Of a stretch of DNA of 64,000 nucleotides, positions 23,116-31,689 are shown piece by piece (position 1 is the stretch's first letter; every line of letters begins with the position of its first letter). A program made the position numbers and the translations under genes. The notes beneath the pieces were generated by a model. The model worked only from the letters and a program-made list of their open reading frames with translations. It ran no database searches and was not told the DNA's origin. Origin of the DNA: Streptomyces sp. NBC_01381 (GTDB lineage Bacteria; Actinomycetota; Actinomycetes; Streptomycetales; Streptomycetaceae); the NCBI RefSeq assembly GCF_026340305.1, contig NZ_JAPEPI010000002.1:2046001-2110000 (forward strand), in the 5' to 3' direction.

Positions 23116-25299
23116 CTACTGTGACTCAGTCAGGCGTTCGCGCACCTGGACTGCGATTTTGTACGTGTCCCCGCTCGGGCGCGTCACCAGTGACCCCGGA
23201 TCGCGAATCCAGCCCTCCTCCACCGCGAACCAGTCGATCGGCTTCGGCTCCCGGCCCTCCGTCAGCGCCGCCCGCAGCTCCTTGAAGTACGTCGACCAGC
23301 GCAGCCGGTAGAGGCCGCCGACGAGTCCCGCCCACTCCCTGTTGGCGTAGTCGCGCAGGCCCGCGTCCGCCCCGGACCGCGTGCCCCACACGGTGAGCAG
23401 CGACAGCTGGTCGTACGCGAGCCGGTCCTTCTCCGTGGTGTCGGCGCCCCATGAACGCGCGTCCGCCACCCAACGGCCAAGGAGATGGCGGGAGTCGGTC
23501 GCCATCAGCCTGTCGAGCAGGTCCATGAGTGCGAGCCAGTCGCGTGTCAGCTCGTCGAAGCGAGGGGTGTCCTTGGCGTCGTACGCCTGCTTGATCCGGG
23601 GGAGAAGGGTGCGGCTTCGGTTCGAGAGGGCCTGGCGCGCCACGTCCAGGACGTCCCTGCGGTATGCGGATGACCCTTGCAACTCCCGACGCACAGCGAG
23701 GAGTTTGCCCAGCGCCGGCTCGAAGTCCGCAGGTTCGTACCGCATCGCCTGCGGCGACCACGCCGCCGCCGACTTCGCCGACAGGCTCGGTCGCGCGCCG
23801 AAGAGGCCGTCCGCGCCCTCCGACCACTCGTCGGCGCGCGTCGTGCCGTACGCCGTGCGGCGCAGGATGTCCCAGGCGGCGGCCGCGTGCGGGTCCGCCG
23901 CGCCGTAGCGGGACACGGACCACTCGGCGAACCACTCGGCGAGGTCCAAGTCGTCCGTGCGCCACGCCAGTTCGGAGAACAGCTCGAACGCCGCCGGGTT
24001 GTTGTCGGCCGCCTCCGGCATCAGTGAGATGCCGGACAGCGTGCTGCCCTCCTTGGTGCGCCACTTCTCGTACAGCGCCGCCCAGTCGGGGGTGTTGGCG
24101 CCGAGCGTCGTGTGTCCGCCGAAGTTCCAGATCGAACCGAAGGTGTACGGCGTCGAATTCCAGTCGGACTCGCGGTCGGTGACGGTGGGGAAGCGGTCGG
24201 AGAGGCCGTCCACCACCAGCATGCGCGTCTTGTCGACGGCGTCCACGATGGCCTTCGGGGGGTTGCTCTGCCAGCCGAGGATCACCCAGGTCGCGCCGGG
24301 ATGCGCGGCGTGGAGTGCCTTCTCGACCGCCCTGGCCGCATCGCCGACGGGGACGTCCCCCGGCTTTCCGCCCTCGTGGAGGAGATCCATCTTGTACATC
24401 GTCGACGGGCCGAACAGCTCGTCCTGGGCGCGATAGAACGCGGCGGACACGCGGGCGAAGTGCTCCGTGCGCGGGTCCAGCCAGTCCGGGCGCGTAAAGC
24501 CGACCCAGTCGCCCTGTGGCACCGTCTTCGCGCCGGGGTTCTTCGCCGTGAAGTCCGGCGGGACCGTGCCGAAGTAGCCGGGGAGCACCGGCGTCATGCC
24601 AAGATCGCGGAGCCGGTCCGTGATGCGTCTGCCCAAGGCGGCCCGGCGGTCGAGGAGTTGACGCGACACGGGGTAGGGGAACGCCGACATGTTCTGGAGC
24701 AGCCACCATGGCTGGTGCGCCGGGGCCGGGATCCACTCGCGCAACTCCTGGTCGGAGTAGCCGAACTCCTGGAACACCCGGTGGTAGAGCGCGTCCGCGC
24801 CCACGTACACGAGGACCTCGTTGTAGCCGTGCAGCGCGAGCACGTCCAGCTCGCGCTCCCAGTACGACCAGTCGTGGTACGCCCCCGTGTAGCCGTCGTT
24901 CGTGTCGTTGAGCACGAAGCGGTGCGGGGTGTTGGCGCGGCCGTTCAGCGGTCTGTCCGGGGCGGGGAGCCGGTCGGGAAGGTCCGTCTGGCTGCCCGCC
25001 CAGGTGATGTTCGTGTGGGTGGTGTGCTTCAAGTAGTGGCGCAGGCCGGTGAGTTGGACTGCCGGTGTGGGTCCGGTGATTGTGATGTTCCCGCGGCTGC
25101 CGGACACCCGGAACGTGTCGGCGGGGCCCGACGTCTCGAAGGTGAGCTGTTCCCAGTGGCGGGGGAGCAGGCGGCGGGCGGCATCGGCGGCGGGGGGCCG
25201 CCCGGCCGGTGTGGTGTCGGCGGCGGCTCCGGAACAGGCGACCGTGGCGCCGGTCGTGCCGGCGATGGCGGCCAGGAAGGTGCGGCGGGCCAGGGGCAT
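23116..25299 (-). CDS. Alpha-N-acetylglucosaminidase, GH89, exported lipoprotein
   Basis: 727-aa NAGLU-type enzyme removing terminal alpha-GlcNAc from glycans. ATG 25299 begins a Tat-like, lipobox-bearing leader (PLARRTFLAAIAGTTGATVAC), so it is probably a surface lipoprotein; the 41-residue upstream extension is not needed. GH89 landmarks: LRHYLKHTTHTNITW (N-terminal domain), YHDWSYWERELDVLALHGYNEVLVYVG, WWLLQNMSAF, GDWVGFTRPDWLDP, YKMDLLHEGGKPGD, GATWVILGWQSNPP and FGSIWNFGGHTTLGA. The C-terminal helical domain ends at the stop near 23116. Together with the chitosanase it suggests foraging on host or fungal amino-sugar polymers. Confidence 0.93.
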   Translation of the reverse strand: MPLARRTFLAAIAGTTGATVACSGAAADTTPAGRPPAADAARRLLPRHWEQLTFETSGPADTFRVSGSRGNITITGPTPAVQLTGLRHYLKHTTHTNITWAGSQTDLPDRLPAPDRPLNGRANTPHRFVLNDTNDGYTGAYHDWSYWERELDVLALHGYNEVLVYVGADALYHRVFQEFGYSDQELREWIPAPAHQPWWLLQNMSAFPYPVSRQLLDRRAALGRRITDRLRDLGMTPVLPGYFGTVPPDFTAKNPGAKTVPQGDWVGFTRPDWLDPRTEHFARVSAAFYRAQDELFGPSTMYKMDLLHEGGKPGDVPVGDAARAVEKALHAAHPGATWVILGWQSNPPKAIVDAVDKTRMLVVDGLSDRFPTVTDRESDWNSTPYTFGSIWNFGGHTTLGANTPDWAALYEKWRTKEGSTLSGISLMPEAADNNPAAFELFSELAWRTDDLDLAEWFAEWSVSRYGAADPHAAAAWDILRRTAYGTTRADEWSEGADGLFGARPSLSAKSAAAWSPQAMRYEPADFEPALGKLLAVRRELQGSSAYRRDVLDVARQALSNRSRTLLPRIKQAYDAKDTPRFDELTRDWLALMDLLDRLMATDSRHLLGRWVADARSWGADTTEKDRLAYDQLSLLTVWGTRSGADAGLRDYANREWAGLVGGLYRLRWSTYFKELRAALTEGREPKPIDWFAVEEGWIRDPGSLVTRPSGDTYKIAVQVRERLTESQ

Positions 25300-25462
25300 G
25301 GTGAAGGGATACCCTCCCGGTTCGGCGGTGCTCGACGGGCGTGGACGGCGCCTCACGATGAAGGGGGCTCGCGGCGGGGTCAAGGTCCCGCGCGGGGCGC
25401 CGGCCGGGGCCGCGTGCCGCACGACGCTTCGATAGCCGAAGCGGTGGTGCTAGCGTCGGCGG

Positions 25463-25816
25463 ATGAGCACACCGCTGCCCGGCAGGGCGACCGGCGCCTC
25501 CACCACCGGGCGCCCGCTGATGGCCGCGCTCGATCTGTTCGGGCGCCGCTGGAGCCTGCGCATCGTCTGGGAGCTGCGGGCGGACCCGCTGGGTTTTCGC
25601 GCGCTGCGGGAGCGCTGTGACGCCATGTCGTCCAGCGTGCTGCGCCAGCGCCTGACCGAGCTGCTCGAAGCGCGTCTCGTCCAGCAACTGCCGGACAGTT
25701 CCTATACGTTGACCGCGCTCGGCCGTGAGGCCCATCAGGCGCTCATGCCGCTGGACGCCTGGGCCCGGCGGTGGGCTACCGAGGTCGGCGCCGACTCGGC
25801 AGCGGATCGGCCGTGA
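25463..25816 (+). CDS. HxlR-family regulator
   Basis: 117-aa winged-helix protein of the HxlR/MarR-like class: LDLFGRRWSLRIVWELRADPLGFRALRERCDAMSSSVLRQRLTELLEARLVQQL (residues about 25-78) followed by YTLTALGREAHQALMPLDAWARRW. The cysteine in RERCDAM lies where redox-sensing HxlR proteins can have one, so thiol sensing is possible. It is divergent from the GH89 gene and convergent (41-bp overlap) with the NTF2-like gene at 25776-26171, the usual type of target for such a regulator. Confidence 0.88.
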   Translation: MSTPLPGRATGASTTGRPLMAALDLFGRRWSLRIVWELRADPLGFRALRERCDAMSSSVLRQRLTELLEARLVQQLPDSSYTLTALGREAHQALMPLDAWARRWATEVGADSAADRP

Positions 25817-26171
25817 GCGCCTCGCCCATCAGCGCGACGGCGGTCCGCAGCGTACTGAGCGGCCGGAGCAGGAGCATTGCCTCGGTCAAGTCGCCATCCG
25901 CGCCCAGCTGTTGGACGAATACTCCGTAGGCGGACTCCTCGCCGACCTTTGCGTTGAACGTCGTCACGCTGTTCCGGCCGCCGTCCTCGGTGAACTCCTG
26001 GATGGGCTCGATCACGGTCAGGCACTGGCCGATCGTGAGGAAGAGGTGTGCCACGTCGTCCCGCCCGCTGTAGTCGGCGACGGGGCTGTGGAAGACGACG
26101 TCCGGTGCGAGCGGCAGCGGGGTCTTGCCGGGGGTGCCGGGCGCGAGCAGGTCACGTACGTCGAGGGTCAT
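25776..26171 (-). CDS. NTF2/SnoaL-like protein
   Basis: 131-aa single-domain protein with an NTF2-like (SnoaL-like) pattern: LAPDVVFHSPVADYSGRDDVAHLFLTIGQCLTVIEPIQEFTEDGG...VTTFNAKVGEESAYGVFVQQLGADGDLTEAMLLLRPLSTLRTAVALM. ATG 26171 is chosen because AGGAGG lies 8 bp upstream; a longer frame to 26315 only translates promoter-proximal repeats. Family members range from ketosteroid-isomerase-like enzymes to ligand-binding proteins, so no reaction can be assigned. It is convergent with an HxlR regulator and divergent from the polyketide cluster. Confidence 0.75.
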   Translation of the reverse strand: MTLDVRDLLAPGTPGKTPLPLAPDVVFHSPVADYSGRDDVAHLFLTIGQCLTVIEPIQEFTEDGGRNSVTTFNAKVGEESAYGVFVQQLGADGDLTEAMLLLRPLSTLRTAVALMGEALTADPLPSRRRPR

Positions 26172-26241
26172 CGTGTCGGATCCTCCTGAGGCCGGCTGCT
26201 GCTGATTCGATTTTAGAAGCGTACTCGCGAGCGGGAGCCTC

Positions 26242-26278
26242 CGGAAGTCCACGAGGTGCTCGCGGAAGTCCACGAGGT
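26242..26278. repeat. Direct repeat CGGAAGTCCACGAGGT x2, 21-bp period
   Basis: The gap 26172-26494 holds two exact 16-bp copies at 26242-26257 and 26263-26278, two helical turns apart, between the NTF2-like gene and the polyketide cluster. A second direct repeat, TCATCCCTTCA, lies at 26457-26467 and 26470-26480 just before the cupin start. Paired direct repeats at integral turns are typical of activator sites such as SARP or response-regulator dimers. No clear -10/-35 was assigned. Confidence 0.5.
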
Positions 26279-26494
26279 CTGCCGGGGATCTCCTGGGACT
26301 TTGTCCCGTCCCCATGGGCGATCCGCCCCCGCATGCCCGGCCTCAAGTCCCGACGTCGGCGGCGGTCCATGCCCATAGATGAGGACGCCGCGCCCGCCTT
26401 ACGTTCGTTCGCGGCGCCTGTGAAAGCCCTTTGAAATCCGAAAGCGGCCGGGCGCCTCATCCCTTCACGTCATCCCTTCAGGGAAAGGCAGCAC

Positions 26495-26929
26495 ATGAAG
26501 CGCGTGCACAGGACAGCCGTCAAGGCCGAGATCGTCCGTGAACCGGGGGCGAAGGAGACCACCCACCGGAAATTGATCGACACACCGGACGGCGCCGACC
26601 GGTTCGTACTCACCGAATTCGAAGTTTCTCCCAACGGCTCCACACCGCCCCACTATCACGAGTGGGAACACGAGATCTATGTGCTCGAAGGGTCGATGGG
26701 GCTCGTCATGCCGGAACTCGGCAGGACCGAGGAGGTCGGGCCGGGCGACGCCATCTTCATCCCGCGCAACGAACCCCACGGATTCGTCACCGGACCCGGC
26801 CAGACCTGCCGGTTCCTGGTCGTCGCGCCGTGCGAGCGGCCGCCCGTGCGCAACGTCTTCCTCTCCGAGGACCCGTACGAGTACACCCAGAACCCCCAGT
26901 ACGTGAGCCTTGTGGAGGGCGGCAAGTGA
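26495..26929 (+). CDS. Cupin, polyketide-tailoring type
   Basis: 144-aa single-domain cupin. Motif 1: TPPHYHEWEHEIYVLEGSM (two His, Glu, later His metal ligands). Motif 2: PGDAIFIPRNEPHGFV. Cupins of this kind sit in type II polyketide clusters (TcmJ and WhiE-ORFII-like) and assist cyclisation or quinone formation. AAAGG lies 8 bp before the ATG. It is the first gene of the cluster, and its stop overlaps the methyltransferase GTG by 4 bp, beginning a run of overlapping genes. Confidence 0.88.
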   Translation: MKRVHRTAVKAEIVREPGAKETTHRKLIDTPDGADRFVLTEFEVSPNGSTPPHYHEWEHEIYVLEGSMGLVMPELGRTEEVGPGDAIFIPRNEPHGFVTGPGQTCRFLVVAPCERPPVRNVFLSEDPYEYTQNPQYVSLVEGGK

Positions 26930-27990
26930 CCGCCCCGGTCGTAGCCGCCGAGCGCCGCGCCCTCACGCCGTACGAGGACGCCCCGGACCCCGGCCCGCTG
27001 CTCGCCCTGAACTTCGGGTTCGCCCGCGCCAGGGTCCTCGGCACGGCACTGGACCTCGGCGTGTTCACCGGCCTCGCCCGAGGGCCGCGCGGCACCCGGG
27101 GTCTCGCCGCCGAGCTGGGCTGCGACACCGCCGCGCTGCGCGCACTGCTCGCCGCCCTGGAGGAGCTGGCCCTCGTCACGGGCGGCGACGACGAGAGCTG
27201 GGCGCTCACCGAGGTCTCCCGCGCCTATCTGGTCCGGGGTCGCCGGGGCTACCTCGGCGACCACTTCGCGGACGTACTCGCGGAGTGGGAGCAGTGGAGC
27301 GGCCTGACCGAACTGGTGCGGCGGGGCGGGCACGGCGGCGGTGAGCTCGGGGCTCCCGAGGCCCGGGGGCGGTATCCCGGCATGTTCTGCGGGATCTTTC
27401 CCGTGGCCGTGCGCACCGCCTTCCGTGTGGTGCGGGAGCTGGCGCTGCCTGCCGCCGGCCGCGTCCTCGACTTCGCGGCCGGCAGTGGGGAGTGGGGCAT
27501 CGCGCTGGCCGCCGCCGACCCGGAGGCGCGGGTGGTGGCGCATGACGATCCCGAGCTGCTCGGGGCCGCGCGGGGCAGGGCGGAGGAGTTCGGCGTGGCC
27601 GAGCGGTTCCGCTTCGTGCCCGCCGACTTCACGGGGGACGCGGAGAAGGGGGCCATCAGGGCGCCCTTCCCCGACGGCTGCTTCGACACCGTCGTACTGG
27701 CGCATCTGAGCCGATTCGCGGGACCGGCCGCCACGGAGCGGCTCGTCGCCGAGTGCGCCCGGCTGCTCTGTCCCGGCGGCACGCTCCTGGTCGTGGACGT
27801 CATGCGCCAGGAGCCGGGGCGGCCCGCCCTGCACCGGCCGATGATCGCGCTCAGCCTGCTGGTGAACACCGAGGCGGGCGCGGTCCAGGAGGAATCCGCG
27901 TACCGCGCGGTCATGGAGAAATACGGCGTGACGGCGAAGGAGTCCGTCACGCCCGGTCTCATCACGGTCCTGACAGGAGAAAGGCGATAG
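26926..27990 (+). CDS. SAM-dependent O-methyltransferase (TcmN/O-like fold)
   Basis: 354 aa. An N-terminal winged-helix dimerisation domain (LGVFTGLARGPRGTRGLAAELGCDTAALRALLAALEELALV, about 45-85) precedes a Rossmann methyltransferase with RVLDFAAGSGEWGIALAAADPEARVVAHD (SAM motif I, about 180-208), FRFVPADFTGD and CLGG-like LLCPGGTLLVVDVMRQEPG. It resembles plant-type polyketide O-methyltransferases. The usual GGGxG is here AAGSG, still consistent with SAM binding. Likely methylates a hydroxyl of the aromatic product. The start GTG overlaps the cupin stop; the TAG stop shares its G with the KS-alpha start. Confidence 0.87.
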   Translation: MTAPVVAAERRALTPYEDAPDPGPLLALNFGFARARVLGTALDLGVFTGLARGPRGTRGLAAELGCDTAALRALLAALEELALVTGGDDESWALTEVSRAYLVRGRRGYLGDHFADVLAEWEQWSGLTELVRRGGHGGGELGAPEARGRYPGMFCGIFPVAVRTAFRVVRELALPAAGRVLDFAAGSGEWGIALAAADPEARVVAHDDPELLGAARGRAEEFGVAERFRFVPADFTGDAEKGAIRAPFPDGCFDTVVLAHLSRFAGPAATERLVAECARLLCPGGTLLVVDVMRQEPGRPALHRPMIALSLLVNTEAGAVQEESAYRAVMEKYGVTAKESVTPGLITVLTGERR

Positions 27991-29279
27991 TGGTGCGAGA
28001 AGTGGTGGTCACCGGGCTCGGTGTGGTCAGCCCGGCCGGCATAGGCACAGAAGAATTATGGAAGAACATCTCGGCGGGGAAGAGTGTCACCAAGCCCCTT
28101 TCCGACATCACGAGTTCGGCGCTCTTCGGAGATTTCGACTTCCTGTCGGACTCGATCGCCGAGGTCGAGGGGTTTGAGGAGCAGATACCTGCGCTGCCGC
28201 CCGAGGTGCAACGGCTCGACCGCTATACGCAGTTCGCCGTCGCGGCCGCGTACCAGGCCGTCCGTGACGCGGGCCTCGAACAGGGCGGATACGACCCCGA
28301 TCGCGCCGGACTCTCGCTGTCCACGGCGATCTGCGGCACCCCGAGGATGGAGGAGGAGTTCCTGCGGGTGACCGACGACGGGCGTAAGCCCATCGACCCG
28401 GCGAAGGCGGGCCGCGATCTCTACCTCGCCTCGATGTCGAACACTCCGGGGACGATCCTGTCCGCGCTGCTCGGCATGCGGGGCCCGTGCGTGACCCTGT
28501 CGACGGGCTGCATCGGCGGCGTCGACGCGGTCGGGCACGCCTACGAGACGATCCGGCACGGAGACGCGGACGTGATGATCGCGGGGGCGAGCGAGGCACC
28601 CATCACCCCGGTGACCGTGGCGTCCTTCGAGATCATCAACTGTCTCTCGCGCTCCCACAGCGACCGGCCCGAGGCCGCCTCACGCCCGTACGACGTGGGG
28701 CGCGACGGCTTCGTGCTCGGCGAGGGCTGCGGAATCGTCGTCCTGGAGTCGCGCGAGCACGCGGAGAGGCGGGGCGCCAAGCCGTACATGTCGATCGACG
28801 GCTTCTCGCACACCTCCAACGCCGTGCACATGACCGATCTGCTGTCCGACGGCGCGGACCTGACCCGCGCCATGACCCAGGCCGTAGCGGAGGCCGGCCT
28901 GTGTCCCGAGGACATCGATCACGTCAACTCGCACGGCAGCTCGACGCCGCAGAACGACACCTGCGAGACCAGCGCCCTCAAGCTCGCCCTGGGCGAGCGC
29001 GCCCGGGAGATCCCGGTGAACTCGGCCAAGTCGATGGTCGGCCACGCGCTGGCCGCGGCGAGCGCCATGGAGATCGTGCTCTGCGCCCTGGAGGGCAAGC
29101 ACTCCTTCGTCCATCCGACCGCCAACTACGAGACCCCGGACCCGACTTGCGACCTTGATTACGTACCGGGGGTCGGCCGCCCGTGGCACGGCGACACGAT
29201 CCTCAAGGGCGCCAGCGGATTCGCCGGGCTGCACGCGGCGCTCGTCACCCGTGCCGTACGGGAAGGGGCCGACGGATGA
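27990..29279 (+). CDS. Type II polyketide ketosynthase alpha subunit (KS-alpha)
   Basis: 429-aa condensing enzyme. The catalytic Cys174 (LSTGCIGGVDAVG) and both His residues (VNSHGSSTPQND and SAKSMVGHALAAAS) are present, so it should be active. It carries a single TTA leucine codon at 28056-28058 (residue 23), a bldA-dependence mark in Streptomyces. GTG 27990 follows AGGAGAAAGG. It is coupled to the chain-length factor by ATGA. Sequence around Cys174 reads CIGG rather than the usual CTSG of classic aromatic KS-alpha subunits, hinting at a divergent subgroup. Confidence 0.95.
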   Translation: MVREVVVTGLGVVSPAGIGTEELWKNISAGKSVTKPLSDITSSALFGDFDFLSDSIAEVEGFEEQIPALPPEVQRLDRYTQFAVAAAYQAVRDAGLEQGGYDPDRAGLSLSTAICGTPRMEEEFLRVTDDGRKPIDPAKAGRDLYLASMSNTPGTILSALLGMRGPCVTLSTGCIGGVDAVGHAYETIRHGDADVMIAGASEAPITPVTVASFEIINCLSRSHSDRPEAASRPYDVGRDGFVLGEGCGIVVLESREHAERRGAKPYMSIDGFSHTSNAVHMTDLLSDGADLTRAMTQAVAEAGLCPEDIDHVNSHGSSTPQNDTCETSALKLALGERAREIPVNSAKSMVGHALAAASAMEIVLCALEGKHSFVHPTANYETPDPTCDLDYVPGVGRPWHGDTILKGASGFAGLHAALVTRAVREGADG

Positions 29280-30514
29280 GCGTCGTCATCACCGGAATCG
29301 GCGCGGTCACGCCCGCCGGCATCGGCATCGATCCCCTCTGGGACAGCGCACGCGCCGGCACGCCGCTGGTCGGCGCCATCGACCGGTTCGACGCGTCGGA
29401 GTACGCGTGCGACGCCGCGGGCCAGGCGGGTTTCGACGCCCGCGCCGAACTGCCGTCCCGCTTCGTCAAGCGCACCGACCGCTTCACCCACCTGTCCGTG
29501 CACGCCGTGCGCCAGGCATTGGCGGACGCCGGCGTCACCGTGGGCGACCAGGTCACGCCCGAGCGGACCGGCGTCATGGTCGGCAACATCCTGGGCGGCT
29601 GGGAGTTCGCCGAGCGGGAGCTGCGCCACCTGTGGACCGACGGGCCGCGGGCCGTCAGCCCCTACCAGGCGACCGCCTGGTTCCCCGCCGCGCCGCAGGG
29701 CAACATCTGCATCGACCAGGGGATCAAGGGCCCGGCCCGTACGTACGTCGCCGACCGGGCCAGCGGTGCGTACGCGCTGATCGGCGCGGCGGAGTCGCTG
29801 CTCCGCGACCGCGCGGACGTGGTGATCGCGGGAGGCGTGGAGGCGCCCCTGTCGCCGTACGGCTGGCTCTGCATGGAGACCAGCGGGCTCGGCGCCAAGT
29901 CCCGCGGTTCGCTCGTCCCGCACGAGCTGTACCGGCCCTTCGACGCGGGCCACGGCGGCAGCGTCTTCGGCGAGGGCGCGGTCTTCCTGGTCATGGAGCG
30001 CCGCGAGCACGCCGAGCGGCGCGGCGCGACGATCCTCGGCGAACTGGCCGGCTGGGGCGTGAGCACGGACGGCTACATGCCGTACTACACCGTCGAACCC
30101 ACCGGACAGGTCCTTGGCCGCGCCATGCGGACCGCCACCGAACGCGCCGGGATCACCGGCGCCGACCTCGGCGCGGTCTTCGCGCACGGCTCGGGCATCC
30201 CGTTCGAGGACGTCACGGAGGGGTACGCGCTGCACGAGGCGTTCGGCGCGGCGGCACGCCAACTGCCGGTCACCGCGCCCAAGTCGGGCTTCGGGCATCT
30301 GCTCGGAGCGGCGGCGCCCGCCGACACGGCGCTCGCACTGCGGGCGATGCGCGAGGGCGTCGTACCGCCGACGGTCAACCTGGACAGGAAGGCGCCGGGC
30401 ATCGATCTCGATCTGGTCGCCGGTGCGGCGCGCCAGGTCTCCGGTCTGGAGCACACGCTGGTCGTCTCCCGCGGTCTGGGAGGTGTCAACGCATGTCTGC
30501 TGCTGAGGCGTTGA
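29276..30514 (+). CDS. Chain-length factor (KS-beta)
   Basis: 412-aa KS-alpha partner that sets polyketide length. The thiolase fold is intact but the active-site Cys is replaced: the aligned segment reads YVADRASGAYAL, with Arg (about residue 161) where most chain-length factors have Gln (DQAGG). The second catalytic His survives in KSGFGHLLGAA, while the first region reads FAHGSGIPFED. Arg at the Cys/Gln position may alter decarboxylative priming. Its 3' end overlaps the phosphopantetheinyl transferase start by 22 bp. Confidence 0.94.
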   Translation: MSVVITGIGAVTPAGIGIDPLWDSARAGTPLVGAIDRFDASEYACDAAGQAGFDARAELPSRFVKRTDRFTHLSVHAVRQALADAGVTVGDQVTPERTGVMVGNILGGWEFAERELRHLWTDGPRAVSPYQATAWFPAAPQGNICIDQGIKGPARTYVADRASGAYALIGAAESLLRDRADVVIAGGVEAPLSPYGWLCMETSGLGAKSRGSLVPHELYRPFDAGHGGSVFGEGAVFLVMERREHAERRGATILGELAGWGVSTDGYMPYYTVEPTGQVLGRAMRTATERAGITGADLGAVFAHGSGIPFEDVTEGYALHEAFGAAARQLPVTAPKSGFGHLLGAAAPADTALALRAMREGVVPPTVNLDRKAPGIDLDLVAGAARQVSGLEHTLVVSRGLGGVNACLLLRR

Positions 30515-30918
30515 CCGCGACGGGGGCCCTGCCCGCGCTCGCGGGCATCCGTGCCGTGGGCATCGACGTCGTCGACGTCGAGCGGCTGCGGGGCATGGTC
30601 GAGCGGCGCGGACAGCGGATCGTCGATCGCCTGCTCACGGTCAACGAACAGGCCCTGTGCGACGGTTCGCCGCGCCACCGGGCACACCGCATGGCAGGAC
30701 GGATCGCCGCCAAGGAGGCCGTGCGCAAGGCGCTCGGCGGATACGGCGAAGGGTGCGGCTGGCTGGACGTCGAGATCGGCCGCGACGCCTCGGGGCAACC
30801 GGTGCCCCGGCTGACGGGCCGGGCCGACGAGGCCTTCCGGCGTGCCGACTACAGCGGTCTTCACGTGAGCATCTCGCACGAGGCGGGCGTCGCGGTGGCG
30901 ATCGCGGTCGCCGACTGA
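30493..30918 (+). CDS. AcpS-type phosphopantetheinyl transferase
   Basis: 141-aa holo-ACP synthase transferring 4'-phosphopantetheine from CoA to the ACP encoded just downstream. Motifs: GIDVVDVERL (Mg/CoA site, about residue 24), RMAGRIAAKEAVRKALG (about 59-75), and the C-terminal LHVSISHEAGVAVAIAVAD. ATG 30493 lies inside the end of the chain-length factor gene. A dedicated AcpS-like enzyme inside a type II polyketide cluster is unusual, since most rely on housekeeping transferases; it suggests the partner ACP is poorly served by those. Confidence 0.93.
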   Translation: MSAAEALTATGALPALAGIRAVGIDVVDVERLRGMVERRGQRIVDRLLTVNEQALCDGSPRHRAHRMAGRIAAKEAVRKALGGYGEGCGWLDVEIGRDASGQPVPRLTGRADEAFRRADYSGLHVSISHEAGVAVAIAVAD

Positions 30919-30973
30919 CGCGAATGTCGCCGACTGACGGCACATCAGAAACATCAACTTTCGCAAGGAGTAC

Positions 30974-31237
30974 GTGAGTTCCATGGATGTACGAGAGAAC
31001 GTGGTCACCGTCATGCGCGGTGCGGGCTTCGAGGGCGAGGAGCTCGCCGACGACCGGCGCATCGCCGAGGACCTGGACATCGACTCGACCGAGCTGGTGG
31101 AGGTCGTCGTCGCCCTCGAACAGCACTTCGGCATCAGCATCGACGCGGACGCCGAGGGCGGCTTCCGTACCTTCCGCGACCTCGTCGACTGCGTGGACCG
31201 GCTGCTGTCGGCCGGCGCCGGCGCGGTGAGGAGCTGA
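30974..31237 (+). CDS. Acyl carrier protein
   Basis: 87-aa four-helix carrier with the phosphopantetheine Ser in DLDIDSTELVEVVVALEQHFGI (about residue 40); the canonical DSL reads DST here. AAGGAG precedes both GTG 30974 (3-bp spacing) and ATG 30983 (12-bp spacing), so the exact start is uncertain. It is preceded by the phosphopantetheinyl transferase and followed after 1 bp by the aromatase/cyclase gene. Confidence 0.94.
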   Translation: MSSMDVRENVVTVMRGAGFEGEELADDRRIAEDLDIDSTELVEVVVALEQHFGISIDADAEGGFRTFRDLVDCVDRLLSAGAGAVRS

Positions 31238-31238
31238 G

Positions 31239-31682
31239 ATGCCCAGGATCGAGAACAGCGTCGTCATCGAGGCGGACGCGCGGCACGTCTTCGACGTCAC
31301 CAACGACATCGGCCGCTGGCCCCACCTCTTCGACGAGTACAGCCACGCCAAGGTGGTCTCCGAGGAGCGGGAAGGACGCTGGACCGAGATCCTCTTCGAG
31401 CTCAGCAACCCGGAGGGCTCCACCTGGACGTCCTGGCGGCTCCTGGACCACCGGGAGCTGACCGCGGTCGCCGAGCGGCGCGATCCGCTCTACCCGTTCC
31501 GCTATATGCACCTCAGGTGGAGCTACCGGCAGGTGCCCGAGGGGACGCTGATGACCTGGGTGCAGGACTTCGAGGTCGACGACGAGTTCGATGTCCCGCT
31601 GCCTACCGTCGTGGAGCGCATGAACGCGCACACCCGGCAGAACCAGACGGGCATCAAGCGGAAGATCGAGTCCGGGGTCTGA
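31239..31682 (+). CDS. Polyketide aromatase/cyclase (SRPBCC fold)
   Basis: 147-aa START/Bet v1-like protein resembling TcmN/WhiE aromatase-cyclases: RIENSVVIEADARHVFDVTNDIGRWPHLFDEYSHAKVV (residues 3-40), SNPEGSTWTSWRLLD, PFRYMHLRWSYRQVPEGTLMTWVQDFEV and a C-terminal helix ending NQTGIKRKIE. It would direct the first ring closure and aromatisation of the poly-beta-keto chain on the ACP. It is a mono-domain form. It starts right after the ACP stop and is followed by the PfkB gene 7 bp later. Confidence 0.92.
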   Translation: MPRIENSVVIEADARHVFDVTNDIGRWPHLFDEYSHAKVVSEEREGRWTEILFELSNPEGSTWTSWRLLDHRELTAVAERRDPLYPFRYMHLRWSYRQVPEGTLMTWVQDFEVDDEFDVPLPTVVERMNAHTRQNQTGIKRKIESGV

Positions 31683-31689
31683 GTGCCCT

